Shown here one piece after another: positions 35,784-44,006 of a DNA stretch of 61,282 nucleotides; position 1 is the first letter of the stretch, and each line of letters opens with the position of its first letter. The translations under genes were made by a program, and so were the position numbers. This stretch comes from an uncultured Campylobacter sp. (lineage in GTDB: Bacteria > Campylobacterota > Campylobacteria > Campylobacterales > Campylobacteraceae). The notes under the pieces were generated by a model. The model saw only the letters and a list, made by a program, of their open reading frames with translations. It was not told the DNA's origin and did not search any database. The stretch spans positions 1 through 61,282 of the forward strand of contig NZ_CALHIK010000118.1 of assembly GCF_938030785.1 (NCBI RefSeq), given 5' to 3'.

Positions 35784-38357
35784 ATGCTCTATTATGAAGT
35801 TGCGGTTTTGGGCGCCAGCCTAAAGCCGCTTACTTATAGTTTAAATTTTAAAATCCCATCCTATCAAATCGTATCAGTTCCCGTAAAATCGAGCGTCAAA
35901 TCCGCCGTGATTCTGTGCGAGGTTGCAAAACCGACCTTCAAAACCAAGGAAATTTTAGAGATTTCGCAGCTTAAATTTACCTCATTTCAGATCGCACTTG
36001 CAAATTTTATCGCGTACTACTATGTCTGCGAAAAGAGCGTTGCATTTGGGATTTTCGAGCCTGCGAGCGAGACCGAGCGAGATTTTGCAAATCCTGCTAT
36101 CAAGCAGGATTGTACTTCAGAACAAACTCCCGCAGGTGAGCAAAATTTAGCACTTAGCATAGATTCTAGCGCCATACAAAATTCCGCCACTGCACCGAAT
36201 TCCGCACAAAAGCAAAATTTAAAGCAGGCGCAAAATATTATCTCGCAAAATTTGGCGTTCAATTCTACCGCCAATTCTATCCAAGTGTTTAGGGGCGGGC
36301 AAAATTCCGCTTCAGTGCAAAATTTCACATCAGATCAAAATTCCGCCACTACGCAAAATTCTATCCAAGAGCGGGATTTTGCCGAGGGAGAGAATTACGT
36401 TTCGATTCAGAATTCCGCTTCAGCGCAAAATTCCGTCCTAATTCAAAATTTAGACACTACCGCGCAAAACCCCGCTTCAACGCCGCTATCTCCGCTTCAA
36501 ATAGGTAAAATTCCAAACCTCACCCCCTCGCAGGAGCAAGCACGTAAATTCGCCGAAGCTAATGAGACGTCGCTGATTTTCGGCGATACGGGCAGCGGCA
36601 AGAGCGAAATTTATATCGCGCTGATCGCGCAGGCGCTCGCTGCTGGCAAGCAGGCGCTGTTTTTGATGCCCGAGATTTCGCTAACGCCGCAGATGACGAA
36701 GCGGCTACAGAGCTATTTCGGCGAGCGACTCGGCGTCTGGCACTCCAAAATTTCGCCGAAAAAAAAGCACGAAATTTTAGCGAAATTTAACGCAGGCGAA
36801 ATTCGGCTCATCGCGGGCGCCCGCTCGGCGCTATTTTTGCCCTTTAGCGATCTAGGCCTCATCGTCGTGGATGAGGAGCACGACGACAGCTATAAATCGG
36901 CCGCCGCGCCGCGCCTAAATGCCCGCGACGCCGCGATTTTCGTCGGCAAAAAGCTCGGCATCCGCGTGGTTTTGGGCTCCGCGACGCCTGCGCTTAGCAC
37001 CTACGCGAAGCAGCCGCACTTCCGCCTGTGCGGCACCTATTTTAGCAGCGCCAAGCGCTTTATTTTCGATGAGAGCGAGACGGGGTTGAGCCTTAAAATT
37101 TTAACCGAGATCGGGCATAGCCTCGAAGCCGGCAAGCAAGCGGTCGTGTTTTTGCCGACGCGCGCGAACTACAAATATATGGTCTGCGAAAACTGCGGGC
37201 AGATCGTGCGCTGTCCGTTTTGCGCCGTCGGGATGAGCTATCACGCGGACGCTGCGGCGCTAAAGTGCCATTACTGCGGCTTTAGCACGTTTTACAGGGC
37301 GTCTTGCGAAAACTGCGGCGGCGAGGTGATGCAGGCGCGCAAGATCGGCACGGGCGAGCTTGCGGCACAGCTTGCGGCGCGTTTTCCAAGTGCTCGCATT
37401 GCGAAATTTGATCGCGACGAGATCACCACGCAGCGTAAGCTTGAGGCGCTGCTCAATAACTTTAACGCCCATAAAATCGACATTCTGGTAGGCACGCAGA
37501 TGCTTAGCAAGGGGCACGATTACCACGGCGTGGATCTTGCGGTGATAATGGGGATCGACGAGCACCTGAGCTATCCCGATTTTAGGGCGCGCGAAAAGAC
37601 GCTAGCGCTTGCGATGCAGGTGGCAGGCCGCGCGGGTCGCTCGGGGCAGGGCAGGGTCGTCATACAGACGCGCCAGAGCGGCTTTTTTAGGGATTATATC
37701 GAAAACTACGACGATTTTTTGCGCGACGAGGCGGAGTTTCGCGAGGGGCTCTATCCGCCGTATATGCGGCTTTTGCGCGTGCTGATCTCGCATAAAAACG
37801 AAAAGGCGGCGAGCGAGATAATGAACGTGGCGCTTGAGCTTTTGTGCCGTAAACAGGCGGAAAGTAGCGCGTTTGCACCGCGTGACGGGCTGGACGCGAG
37901 GCAGGCAAATTTAAGCGCTTTAAATTTAGAAAATTCTGCGCAGCAGAGCGATAAGCAAATATCAAATTTTAAATTTCAAAGCTCGGATCTGTGCGCGGGC
38001 GATGTAAATTTAAACCGCCAAAACGCTTCAAATTTAAAAAATACCGCGCAAATTTCAGCTTGCGACGGGGACGCGGATAGCGCAAATTTAAAGCTTGAAA
38101 GAAACGGTGCCGCGCAAAATTTTATAAATTTAGCGGCCGAAAATACTGCCGAAAATTCCGCGCAGTATTTGAAAGAGAAAGCGAGCGAGAGCTTTGAGAT
38201 CATCGGCTACGGCAAGGCGGGTATCGCCTATATCGCGTCGAAATTTCGCTTTGAAATTCTACTGCGCGCTAGCTCGCACGTGCCGCTGATTAACGCCGCG
38301 CGCGCGCTCGAGCATCTGCCCGTCGAGATCGATATGGATCCCGTAAACTTCGGCTAA
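35784..38357 (+). CDS. priA: Primosomal replication restart helicase PriA, with two large inserts
   Basis: An 857-residue superfamily 2 helicase that reloads the replisome at stalled forks. The core is complete: Walker A GDTGSGKSE near 268-276, DEEHDDSYK near 362-370, eight zinc-binding cysteines in CENCGQIVRCPFC to CENCGGE (464-515), GTQMLSKGHDYHG near 569-581 and AGRAGRSGQG near 613-622. It is about 240 residues longer than the C. jejuni enzyme as I recall it. The excess lies in residues about 95-245, a six-residue QNSASV-type repeat, and about 690-800, low complexity rich in Asn, Ser and Ala. Both inserts fall between domains. The start is close behind the pseudopilin gene. Confidence 0.9.
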   Translation: MLYYEVAVLGASLKPLTYSLNFKIPSYQIVSVPVKSSVKSAVILCEVAKPTFKTKEILEISQLKFTSFQIALANFIAYYYVCEKSVAFGIFEPASETERDFANPAIKQDCTSEQTPAGEQNLALSIDSSAIQNSATAPNSAQKQNLKQAQNIISQNLAFNSTANSIQVFRGGQNSASVQNFTSDQNSATTQNSIQERDFAEGENYVSIQNSASAQNSVLIQNLDTTAQNPASTPLSPLQIGKIPNLTPSQEQARKFAEANETSLIFGDTGSGKSEIYIALIAQALAAGKQALFLMPEISLTPQMTKRLQSYFGERLGVWHSKISPKKKHEILAKFNAGEIRLIAGARSALFLPFSDLGLIVVDEEHDDSYKSAAAPRLNARDAAIFVGKKLGIRVVLGSATPALSTYAKQPHFRLCGTYFSSAKRFIFDESETGLSLKILTEIGHSLEAGKQAVVFLPTRANYKYMVCENCGQIVRCPFCAVGMSYHADAAALKCHYCGFSTFYRASCENCGGEVMQARKIGTGELAAQLAARFPSARIAKFDRDEITTQRKLEALLNNFNAHKIDILVGTQMLSKGHDYHGVDLAVIMGIDEHLSYPDFRAREKTLALAMQVAGRAGRSGQGRVVIQTRQSGFFRDYIENYDDFLRDEAEFREGLYPPYMRLLRVLISHKNEKAASEIMNVALELLCRKQAESSAFAPRDGLDARQANLSALNLENSAQQSDKQISNFKFQSSDLCAGDVNLNRQNASNLKNTAQISACDGDADSANLKLERNGAAQNFINLAAENTAENSAQYLKEKASESFEIIGYGKAGIAYIASKFRFEILLRASSHVPLINAARALEHLPVEIDMDPVNFG
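36141..36482 (+). repeat. 18-bp in-frame minisatellite inside priA
   Basis: Units of the type CAAAATTCCGCTTCAGTG follow one another at 18-base steps. Clear starts are 36300, 36318, 36336, 36354, 36408, 36426 and 36444, with more diverged units back to about 36141. One unit is 21 bases and one about 15, so the reading frame is always kept. Translation gives a QN-S-A-x-x hexapeptide repeat. Confidence 0.85.
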
Positions 38358-38491
38358 GCGCGATTTGGTAAATTTTATTCTATAAATTTGACCCGTAGAA
38401 TTTTACGCGATACGCCGATGAATTGAGGTAAAACAATAGATTTTGGCGGCGGTAGGTCTTGCTACTTTGTATAATCTAAAAAGGCAACGAT

Positions 38492-39040
38492 TTGAAAAAA
38501 CTACTTAGAAATTTTATGATTTTTGCAGGTTTTATCTTTATACTATACACCTCTTATTTCCTATATTTTTATTCTAAAAGAGCCGAATATGCGGCTATTT
38601 TATTGCAAAAGGCGCTTGGGTATGAAGAGAAATTTTTTACTGAGAAAACACAAAATTTAGACCCGTCTGAGCAAACCAAGCTACGGCATGAGTTTGAAAA
38701 AGAGAAATTAAAGCTAGAAAAATATTGCAGCGATGCCATAATAAACGGCGAAAATGGTCATTGCAAGGTTTTTTACAACCTCGATTTCGACTATATCCAT
38801 TTTTACGACGGGCGAAATCAAGATATCGCGCTGGGTTACGACTTTGATAACGAAAGCATTGAATTTTATAAAAAGCTCGCAGATCACTATGATTACAAAG
38901 GCAAAAAATGCAGATCACGCAGGGTATACAGCGAGCACCATGCGACATTTGCCATTGATAATTTTAAGCATGCAAAATTTTGGTTGGGAAATTACGGTGA
39001 ATTTACCCTAAAAGATCCATACATTCATGAATGTGAATAA
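38492..39040 (+). CDS. Unknown membrane-anchored or exported protein
   Basis: A 182-residue protein starting at TTG 38492. It has one N-terminal hydrophobic span (FMIFAGFIFILYTSYFLYF) and an extracytoplasmic domain with a coiled-coil-like charged region (about 60-85). The C-terminus contains FAIDNFKHAKFWLGN and GEFTLKDPYIHECE. I do not recognise the family. A diverged piece of its C-terminal end reappears at 40856-40961, so the locus has undergone duplication. It is transcribed in the same direction as the two exported paralogues that follow. Confidence 0.6.
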   Translation: MKKLLRNFMIFAGFIFILYTSYFLYFYSKRAEYAAILLQKALGYEEKFFTEKTQNLDPSEQTKLRHEFEKEKLKLEKYCSDAIINGENGHCKVFYNLDFDYIHFYDGRNQDIALGYDFDNESIEFYKKLADHYDYKGKKCRSRRVYSEHHATFAIDNFKHAKFWLGNYGEFTLKDPYIHECE

Positions 39041-39226
39041 AATTGATCGGTAATTGAAACACTGAAAGCCTGCCGTATAGATCGGCGGTATATGCATAAA
39101 TTCATATTTGTGCGGATATGATAATATATTTTATACTTTGATTAAGTAATTATGTTGTATAAGCTTATACGACCGATAACAAAAAACGCTTTTAGGATTC
39201 CAAAAGCCTATTTTAAGGAGCAAGGG

Positions 39227-40027
39227 ATGCAAATTCGTGCTTTTATTTTAGCGATCTTGTTTGCCGTATCGTTCGCAAAAGCGGATGATATAAAGCACCC
39301 ATCGATGCCATGGCAACTGGAACCTATTTTATGGAAAATTCAAGATAAAAAAGTTGTAAGAAAAGCTCTTCACGAACCTATGATCCGGGGTGCAACTACC
39401 TTTAACGGCAAGAGTTTTTATTTTTTTACGATAGAAGATAATGCAACGCTCAAAAAAGAATATGAAGAGCATTTATCAAAAGAAAGAGACTTCTGCAACG
39501 ACTTTTACGATGATCTGTTCGAGTGGAAAAATATAAATATAATAAACCCACTGGTTTTTGATACGACGGATTACAATAACCCAGTTTTAAAGAAAAATAT
39601 GGGCGATTGCTGGTATATGGATATGAATAAAACGATTAAAGACGGCTTTAGCGGGCGCGGATTTACATTATATAAATTTGATAATAAGCTTTTGTATATT
39701 ATGATTTACAAAACCACTCCTTATATATATCAGACGGATGATTTCGCAAATCTTGCTTACATTTTAGATCCCAAAGAGTGTAGTAAAATCACAAAAGATC
39801 CTCGTAGCAGGGTAAATTTGGAGATTCCAGGCAATATCATATATAAACGGCGTCTGTTTTATGCCGAACCGATACGTTATAAAGATATAGACTATCTACT
39901 TTTCATAGATTTTGACAATACGCATAGCGGTCAATTACTCAATGTCGCAATCAGGAAATTTAAAGACGGTATTTTACAAATGCCTGTTTGTAGTAATTCG
40001 TATTTAAACACGAAGCTTTATCAATAG
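39227..40027 (+). CDS. Exported protein of unknown function, paralogue 1
   Basis: A 266-residue protein with a signal peptide (MQIRAFILAILFAVSFAKA). I chose ATG 39227, which has AAGGAG upstream, over an in-frame ATG at 39152. The mature domain contains the conserved stretch ERDFCNDFYDDLFEWKN, then DTTDYNNPVLKKNMGDCWYMD and GRGFTLYKFDNKLLYIM. Cysteines in DFCND, GDCWY, KECSK and PVCSN are all kept in the paralogue downstream, suggesting two disulfides in the periplasm. The family is unknown to me. About 190 bases in its middle are almost identical to the next gene. Confidence 0.65.
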   Translation: MQIRAFILAILFAVSFAKADDIKHPSMPWQLEPILWKIQDKKVVRKALHEPMIRGATTFNGKSFYFFTIEDNATLKKEYEEHLSKERDFCNDFYDDLFEWKNINIINPLVFDTTDYNNPVLKKNMGDCWYMDMNKTIKDGFSGRGFTLYKFDNKLLYIMIYKTTPYIYQTDDFANLAYILDPKECSKITKDPRSRVNLEIPGNIIYKRRLFYAEPIRYKDIDYLLFIDFDNTHSGQLLNVAIRKFKDGILQMPVCSNSYLNTKLYQ

Positions 40028-40039
40028 GAGCAGTTAGTT

Positions 40040-40846
40040 ATGCGGATTCATATTTTTATCTTAATGATCGTATTCGCACTATTTGCGAATGCAAACGATG
40101 TAAGCGATACGGAAATTCCTTTTGATTTAAAAATAGCTTTATGGAAAGCTAATGATAGGAAAGTAGTAAGAAACAATCCTTCCGGTATGGTAGAAGGAGA
40201 AACCACTTTCAACGGAAAAACCGTTAGCTTTTGGCAAATAGATAGAAATGCAACGCTCAAAAAAGAGTATGAAGAGCATTTATCAAAAGAAAGAGACTTC
40301 TGCAACGACTTTTACGATGATCTGTTCGAGTGGAAAAATATAAATATAATAAACCCACTGGTTTTTGATACGACGGATTACAATAACCCAGTTTTAAAGA
40401 AAAATATGGGCGATTGCTGGTATATGGATATGAATACAACGATTAGAGACGGCTTTACGGGGAGAGGATTTACGTTATATAAATTTGATAATAAGCTTTT
40501 GTATATTATGACGTATAGAGATTTTCGGCAATACGAGATGTCTTTTGCAAATTTTATGTATATTCTAGATCCGCAAGAGTGCAGTAAAATTATAAAAGAC
40601 CCCTCATACGATTCATATTATAGCAGGGCAGATTTTGAGGATTATCGAAACAAGATCGCAGGAGATACCCTGATTTATTTCGGACCGATAAAATATAAGA
40701 GCGAAGATTATCTACTTTTTATCGATTCCGTAAATTTAATAAACGGTCTTAAAGCGATTTCTATTAAAATTAGTAAATTTAAAGACGGAGTTTCGCAAAC
40801 ATCCGTTTGTAGAAATTTGTATTTAAATACGAAAATTTACCATTAA
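40040..40846 (+). CDS. Exported protein of unknown function, paralogue 2
   Basis: A 268-residue protein with a signal peptide (MRIHIFILMIVFALFANA) and an AGGAG site before the ATG. It shares with paralogue 1 the block from NATLKKEYEEHLSKERDFC to NKLLYIM, nearly identical in DNA as well as protein, and the four cysteines. The first 60 and last 80 residues differ clearly. That pattern suggests recent gene conversion of the centre or selection for variable ends. It lies 12 bases after paralogue 1, so the two form one transcript. The function is unknown. Confidence 0.65.
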   Translation: MRIHIFILMIVFALFANANDVSDTEIPFDLKIALWKANDRKVVRNNPSGMVEGETTFNGKTVSFWQIDRNATLKKEYEEHLSKERDFCNDFYDDLFEWKNINIINPLVFDTTDYNNPVLKKNMGDCWYMDMNTTIRDGFTGRGFTLYKFDNKLLYIMTYRDFRQYEMSFANFMYILDPQECSKIIKDPSYDSYYSRADFEDYRNKIAGDTLIYFGPIKYKSEDYLLFIDSVNLINGLKAISIKISKFKDGVSQTSVCRNLYLNTKIYH

Positions 40847-40855
40847 CGAGTAAAA

Positions 40856-40996
40856 CATGCAATGCATTCAGTTGCCGTTGATAACTTTGAGCACGCGAAA
40901 TTTTGGTTGGGAAATCATGGCGAATTTACCCTAAAAGATCCTTTTATCGCCGCGGTTTTGGGCTTGCAGTTTTTGCTCCTCAATCTGCGTTTTTAA
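40856..40996 (+). pseudogene. Fragment duplicating the 3' end of the 38492 gene
   Basis: The sequence from about 40865 to 40961 reads SVAVDNFEHAKFWLGN then HGEFTLKDPFI. That parallels FAIDNFKHAKFWLGN and YGEFTLKDPYI at the end of the 38492 gene, with high DNA identity. The upstream part of the gene is absent, and after the match the frame runs to an unrelated stop at 40994-40996. It is a truncated duplicate. Confidence 0.75.
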
Positions 40997-41058
40997 AATT
41001 TGATTAGAATTTTACGTCGCCACACATGCCTTGCTCGCCCCTTTTCGATATACAGCGC

Positions 41059-41679
41059 TTACTCCTCGCTTTCATCCGTTCGCACGATCAGGCTTTTTGG
41101 AAGGCAAAATTTCTCGATGATCTCGCACTCCTTGGCGCGCATCTGCCCGCTGTCGCTTTCGTGGTCGAAGCCCAGCACGTGCAGCAGGCCGTGCGTAAAA
41201 AGCAGCGCCGTCTCGTCATCCGCGCCGTGCCCCAGCTGCGCGGCTTTGAGTTCCACGAGGTCTAAATTTATCACGATCGAGCCGAGCAGCGCGGGGACAA
41301 AATTCCCGTCGTCAAAATTTTCATTTTTTAAATTTTCATCGTTAGAACTTTCGCTCTCGGAATTTTCGGTATTAAAATTTTTGCTGGTAGAATTCCCGGC
41401 GACTGTATTTTCACTGGCGGAATTCGCAGTATTTAAAATTTTAGCGCCGCTGTTTTCATGCGCGGAATTTTCCTTGCTCAAATCTCCGCCGAAGCCCGCA
41501 AACGCCGCAGGATCGAGCGGGAAGCTCAGCACGTCGGTCGCCTTGTCGATGCCGCGCGTTTGCGCATTTAGCTGCCGCATCTCCTCGCCGCGCACGAAAA
41601 TTAGCTCGACGCTCCCGCCGCCAAGCTCCGCCGCGATAGCGTCCAAAATTTCGGGATATGGCTGCTCGCAAAGTATCAT
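41059..41679 (-). CDS. ybeY: Endoribonuclease YbeY, with repeat insert
   Basis: A 206-residue metal-dependent endoribonuclease for 16S rRNA 3' maturation and ribosome quality control. The zinc signature HGLLHVLGFDHESDSG is intact near residues 158-173, and the N-terminal part (GSVELIFVRGEEMRQLNAQT, TDVLSFPLD) is normal. It is longer than usual because about 60 residues of five-residue repeats (SASEN, TVAGN, STSKN, FNTEN) sit between FGGDLSKE and the strand LLGSIVINLDLV. That is a surface loop in the fold. The core should still be functional. It is divergent from queC. Confidence 0.88.
   Translation of the reverse strand: MILCEQPYPEILDAIAAELGGGSVELIFVRGEEMRQLNAQTRGIDKATDVLSFPLDPAAFAGFGGDLSKENSAHENSGAKILNTANSASENTVAGNSTSKNFNTENSESESSNDENLKNENFDDGNFVPALLGSIVINLDLVELKAAQLGHGADDETALLFTHGLLHVLGFDHESDSGQMRAKECEIIEKFCLPKSLIVRTDESEE
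41296..41485 (-). repeat. 15-bp in-frame minisatellite inside ybeY
   Basis: On the plus strand the AATT core recurs at 41301, 41316, 41331, 41361, 41376, 41391, 41421 and 41466, with diverged units at 41346, 41406, 41436 and 41451. The spacing is 15 bases throughout. About 12-13 units encode a pentapeptide of the form x-x-x-E/K/G-N. Units have diverged at other positions while the step stayed constant. Confidence 0.88.
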
Positions 41680-41699
41680 TTTTACCCCTCTTTTATAAA

Positions 41700-41728
41700 A
41701 TTTTCGTATAATTTTAGCAAAAAAAGGA
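41700..41728 (+). promoter_or_regulatory. Promoter of queC
   Basis: TATAAT at 41707-41712, in the context TTTCGTATAATTTT, lies 22 bases before the queC start codon. A ribosome site AAAAAAAGGA follows at 41719-41728. The leader is very short. The divergent ybeY start is only about 30 bases away. Confidence 0.6.
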
Positions 41729-41733
41729 CGAAA

Positions 41734-42927
41734 ATGAGAGCTTTATGCGTGATCAGCGGCGGCATGGACAGCGCGACCTGCGCATACATCGCGAGGCGCG
41801 AAGGTTACGAGATCGTGGCGCTGCATTTCGATTATAATCAGCGCACGATGGCCAAGGAGCGTGAGTGCTTCAGTAAAATTTGCGACGATTTAGGGGTCGC
41901 AAAGAGGTTGATTTTAGACGCTCGCTTCATCGCGCAGATCGGCGGCAGCGCCCTTACGGACGGTACCTTGCCGATCAGAAAGGGCGCGGCGGAGCTTTGC
42001 GGTGCGGTAAATACTACCGGCGCTAAGATTGATAGTGCGGCAAATTCCAAGAGCACCTGCCTAGAAGGGCAAAATTCTATTGCGGCAAATTCTACTAATG
42101 CCGAGATTGGCAGGCAAAATTTCATCGCATCAAATTTCTCGGAGGGCTCCGCGGACGCTACGCTCGGTGCAGATTTGGCGCGAAATAGCGGCGGTTGTGC
42201 GCAGAAAGACGAAATTTTAACCCAAAACGATGAAGCTTCACTTAGGGACGATGAAATTTCACCGCAAGGCAGTAAAAATCCGGCTCAAGGCGGCAAAATT
42301 TTAGCTAGCGATGACAAAATTTCACCGCAAGACGGCGAAATTTTACCTCAAAGCGAAGCCGAGCCGCAGCAGGGCGATAAAATTCCACCCAAGCACGCAG
42401 GCGATAAAATTCCACTTAAGCAGGCGGGGGGTAAAATTTTACCACAAAGCCAAAACAATCAAATTTCATCGCCAAGTCGAAGCGATAAAATTTCACCACC
42501 AAGCGGTGAGGGCGTGTTTTTGGATCTGCCGAGCACCTACGTGCCGTTTCGCAACGGCGTGTTTTTGAGCATCGCCGCCGCGCTCGCAGAGAAGGAGCGC
42601 TGCGACGCGATTTTCATCGGCGTGGTGCAGGAGGATAGCAGCGGCTACCCCGATTGCGGCGCGGAGTTCATCGGCGCGTTTGAGCGAGCGCTCGATCTGG
42701 GCACGAGCCGCGACTTTCATCCGCGCATCAAAACCCCGCTCGTGCACCTTAGCAAGGCGCAGATCGTCTCGCTGGCGCTTGAAATCGGCGTGCCGTTAGA
42801 GCTTACGTGGAGCTGCTACGAGCGCGAGGACGCTGCGTGCGGGCTTTGCGACAGCTGCCTGCTGCGACTTAAGGGCTTTGCGGGCGCCGGCGCGAAAGAT
42901 AAAATCCCCTACGCGATAGAAGCTTAG
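41734..42927 (+). CDS. queC: 7-cyano-7-deazaguanine synthase QueC, with large repeat insert
   Basis: This ATP-dependent enzyme converts 7-carboxy-7-deazaguanine to preQ0 in queuosine synthesis. The PP-loop SGGMDSATCAYIA is at residues 8-20, VALHFDYNQRT at about 29-39, and TYVPFRNGVFLSIAA at about 267-281. The C-terminal zinc cysteines are in SCYEREDAACGLCDSC. Normal QueC has roughly 220 residues; this one has 397. The extra 170 lie between LPIRKGAAE (about 83-91) and the conserved TYVPFRN, and most of the insert is a seven-residue repeat such as DKISPQD and GEILPQS. Both halves of the active site are present, so it is probably active. Confidence 0.9.
   Translation: MRALCVISGGMDSATCAYIARREGYEIVALHFDYNQRTMAKERECFSKICDDLGVAKRLILDARFIAQIGGSALTDGTLPIRKGAAELCGAVNTTGAKIDSAANSKSTCLEGQNSIAANSTNAEIGRQNFIASNFSEGSADATLGADLARNSGGCAQKDEILTQNDEASLRDDEISPQGSKNPAQGGKILASDDKISPQDGEILPQSEAEPQQGDKIPPKHAGDKIPLKQAGGKILPQSQNNQISSPSRSDKISPPSGEGVFLDLPSTYVPFRNGVFLSIAAALAEKERCDAIFIGVVQEDSSGYPDCGAEFIGAFERALDLGTSRDFHPRIKTPLVHLSKAQIVSLALEIGVPLELTWSCYEREDAACGLCDSCLLRLKGFAGAGAKDKIPYAIEA
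42208..42504 (+). repeat. 21-bp in-frame minisatellite inside queC
   Basis: Units such as GACAAAATTTCACCGCAAGAC and GGCGAAATTTTACCTCAAAGC follow at 21-base steps, with two 27-base units and one of 33 bases near the end. All are multiples of three. About 13 units encode a heptapeptide of the form D/G-K/E-I-L/S-P-Q-G/D/S. Confidence 0.85.
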
Positions 42928-43251
42928 GCGCGACGCGACGAAATTTAATCGCGACGCGCCGAAATTTACCGAGCCCGCGTAGCGTGTAATCCGCATAGCG
43001 TTTAAATTTGAAACACCGCATGATTTGCGGCTAGATTTAAACGCGCGGCGGCTTGCACTTTAGCGCGCGCCGAGCCGCGGCTGTAAATTTAAACTGCGCT
43101 TCGGAATTTGAAAAATTTTAACGCGAGCGTTGCATGTGGTTTGAGGCGAAAATCCATTATAAATTTACCTCCTACGCTATATTTATGAGCGCATAGGCGA
43201 ATATAAACATAGCGTAGTATAATCTGAGAATTAAATTTTAAGGAGTGGAGA
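42928..43251. other. Gene-free stretch with AAATTT words
   Basis: After queC there are about ten AAATTT or AAATTTA words in GC-rich spacers (GAAATTTAATCGCGACGCGCC and GAAATTTACCGAGC are alike). Then comes an AT-richer part with GCATAGGCGAATATAAACATAGCG. AAGGAG at 43241-43246 belongs to the next gene. I see no RNA or coding frame. Confidence 0.5.
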
Positions 43252-43734
43252 ATGGCATTTGTTGCGGAATATATTTCGAAAGAGGATATTGAGAAATATG
43301 GCGTTATTGACATAGTAAATAGCTCCAGAGCAAATTTTGGTGAACTTCCATTGGGCGATCAACGTATAGAGCAGCTTGATTGGGTCATCGATAGGCAGAG
43401 GGATATTTGGTTTATCTTTGCTTGCGATCCGCACTTACCGGATCCGCGAGATGGATTTACGGGTTAGGAGATTTATATTTTATGCTATAAGGGTAATGTT
43501 ATCGAGCTTGATATAAGGCGAATTTATGACGAGACTACAAGTAAAATGCTCGCAGATAATCCGTTTTTTATAAAATATAAGCTGGAAAATATCAATTCTA
43601 GTCTTGACGGAATTTCGTTAGACGAGCTTTATAAAATTTTAAAAAAAGCTCTAACGGAATATGGTAATCGCGGTATTGACGGTAGAGAAAATTTACCAAA
43701 AGAACACGAAGTCGTAACTTTTCTACACGATTAA
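43252..43734 (+). pseudogene. Small unknown protein gene interrupted by an in-frame TAG
   Basis: The frame from ATG 43252 (AAGGAG upstream) reads MAFVAEYISKEDIEKYGVID to DPRDGFTG. It meets TAG at 43465-43467 and continues in the same frame as EIYILCYKGNVIELDIRRIY to EHEVVTFLHD, stopping at 43732-43734. The two halves together make a sensible acidic 160-residue protein. One base change (for example TAG from CAG or AAG) would explain it. The family is not recognised; it looks like a small cytoplasmic immunity- or SMI-type protein, but that is a guess. Confidence 0.7.
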
Positions 43735-43935
43735 GAAAACGTAAAAACGACAAGCTAACAAAAAGCCGATCAAATTTTAGTAGATATTGCAAGCGACAAG
43801 GACGTGCAACGTTAGCGGCACCGACGGCGGTGCGAGAACGAAAGGAATTTAGCAAAACATGGCGCGAGCCCGAAACGCGATGTGTAAATTCAAAGCGAAT
43901 TTTATCCAAAATCTAACCGTGAGCGAGTGCGAGAT

Positions 43936-43962
43936 AAAATTTTACTCAAACGTCCAGCGCGT
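43936..43962. repeat. Partial duplicate of the tsaD 3' end
   Basis: AAAATTTTACTCAAACGTCC followed by AGCGCG near 43936-43962 parallels AAAATTTCACTCAAACGCC followed by GAGCGC at 44002-44027, which spans the tsaD stop. It is short and may reflect a local 66-base duplication. The rest of 43735-44006 shows nothing clear. Confidence 0.45.
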
Positions 43963-44006
43963 GAGAATCCGCTAGCGGACGCAGATTATTTGTAAATTTT
44001 AAAATT

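Noticed and set aside
36141..36482. CRISPR array in priA
   Set aside because: Units are 18 bases with no distinct spacer, they keep reading frame and lie inside an intact gene, and no cas genes are present.
39152..39226. ATG 39152 as start of paralogue 1
   Set aside because: It adds 25 residues before a perfect signal peptide and lacks a ribosome site, whereas ATG 39227 has AAGGAG.
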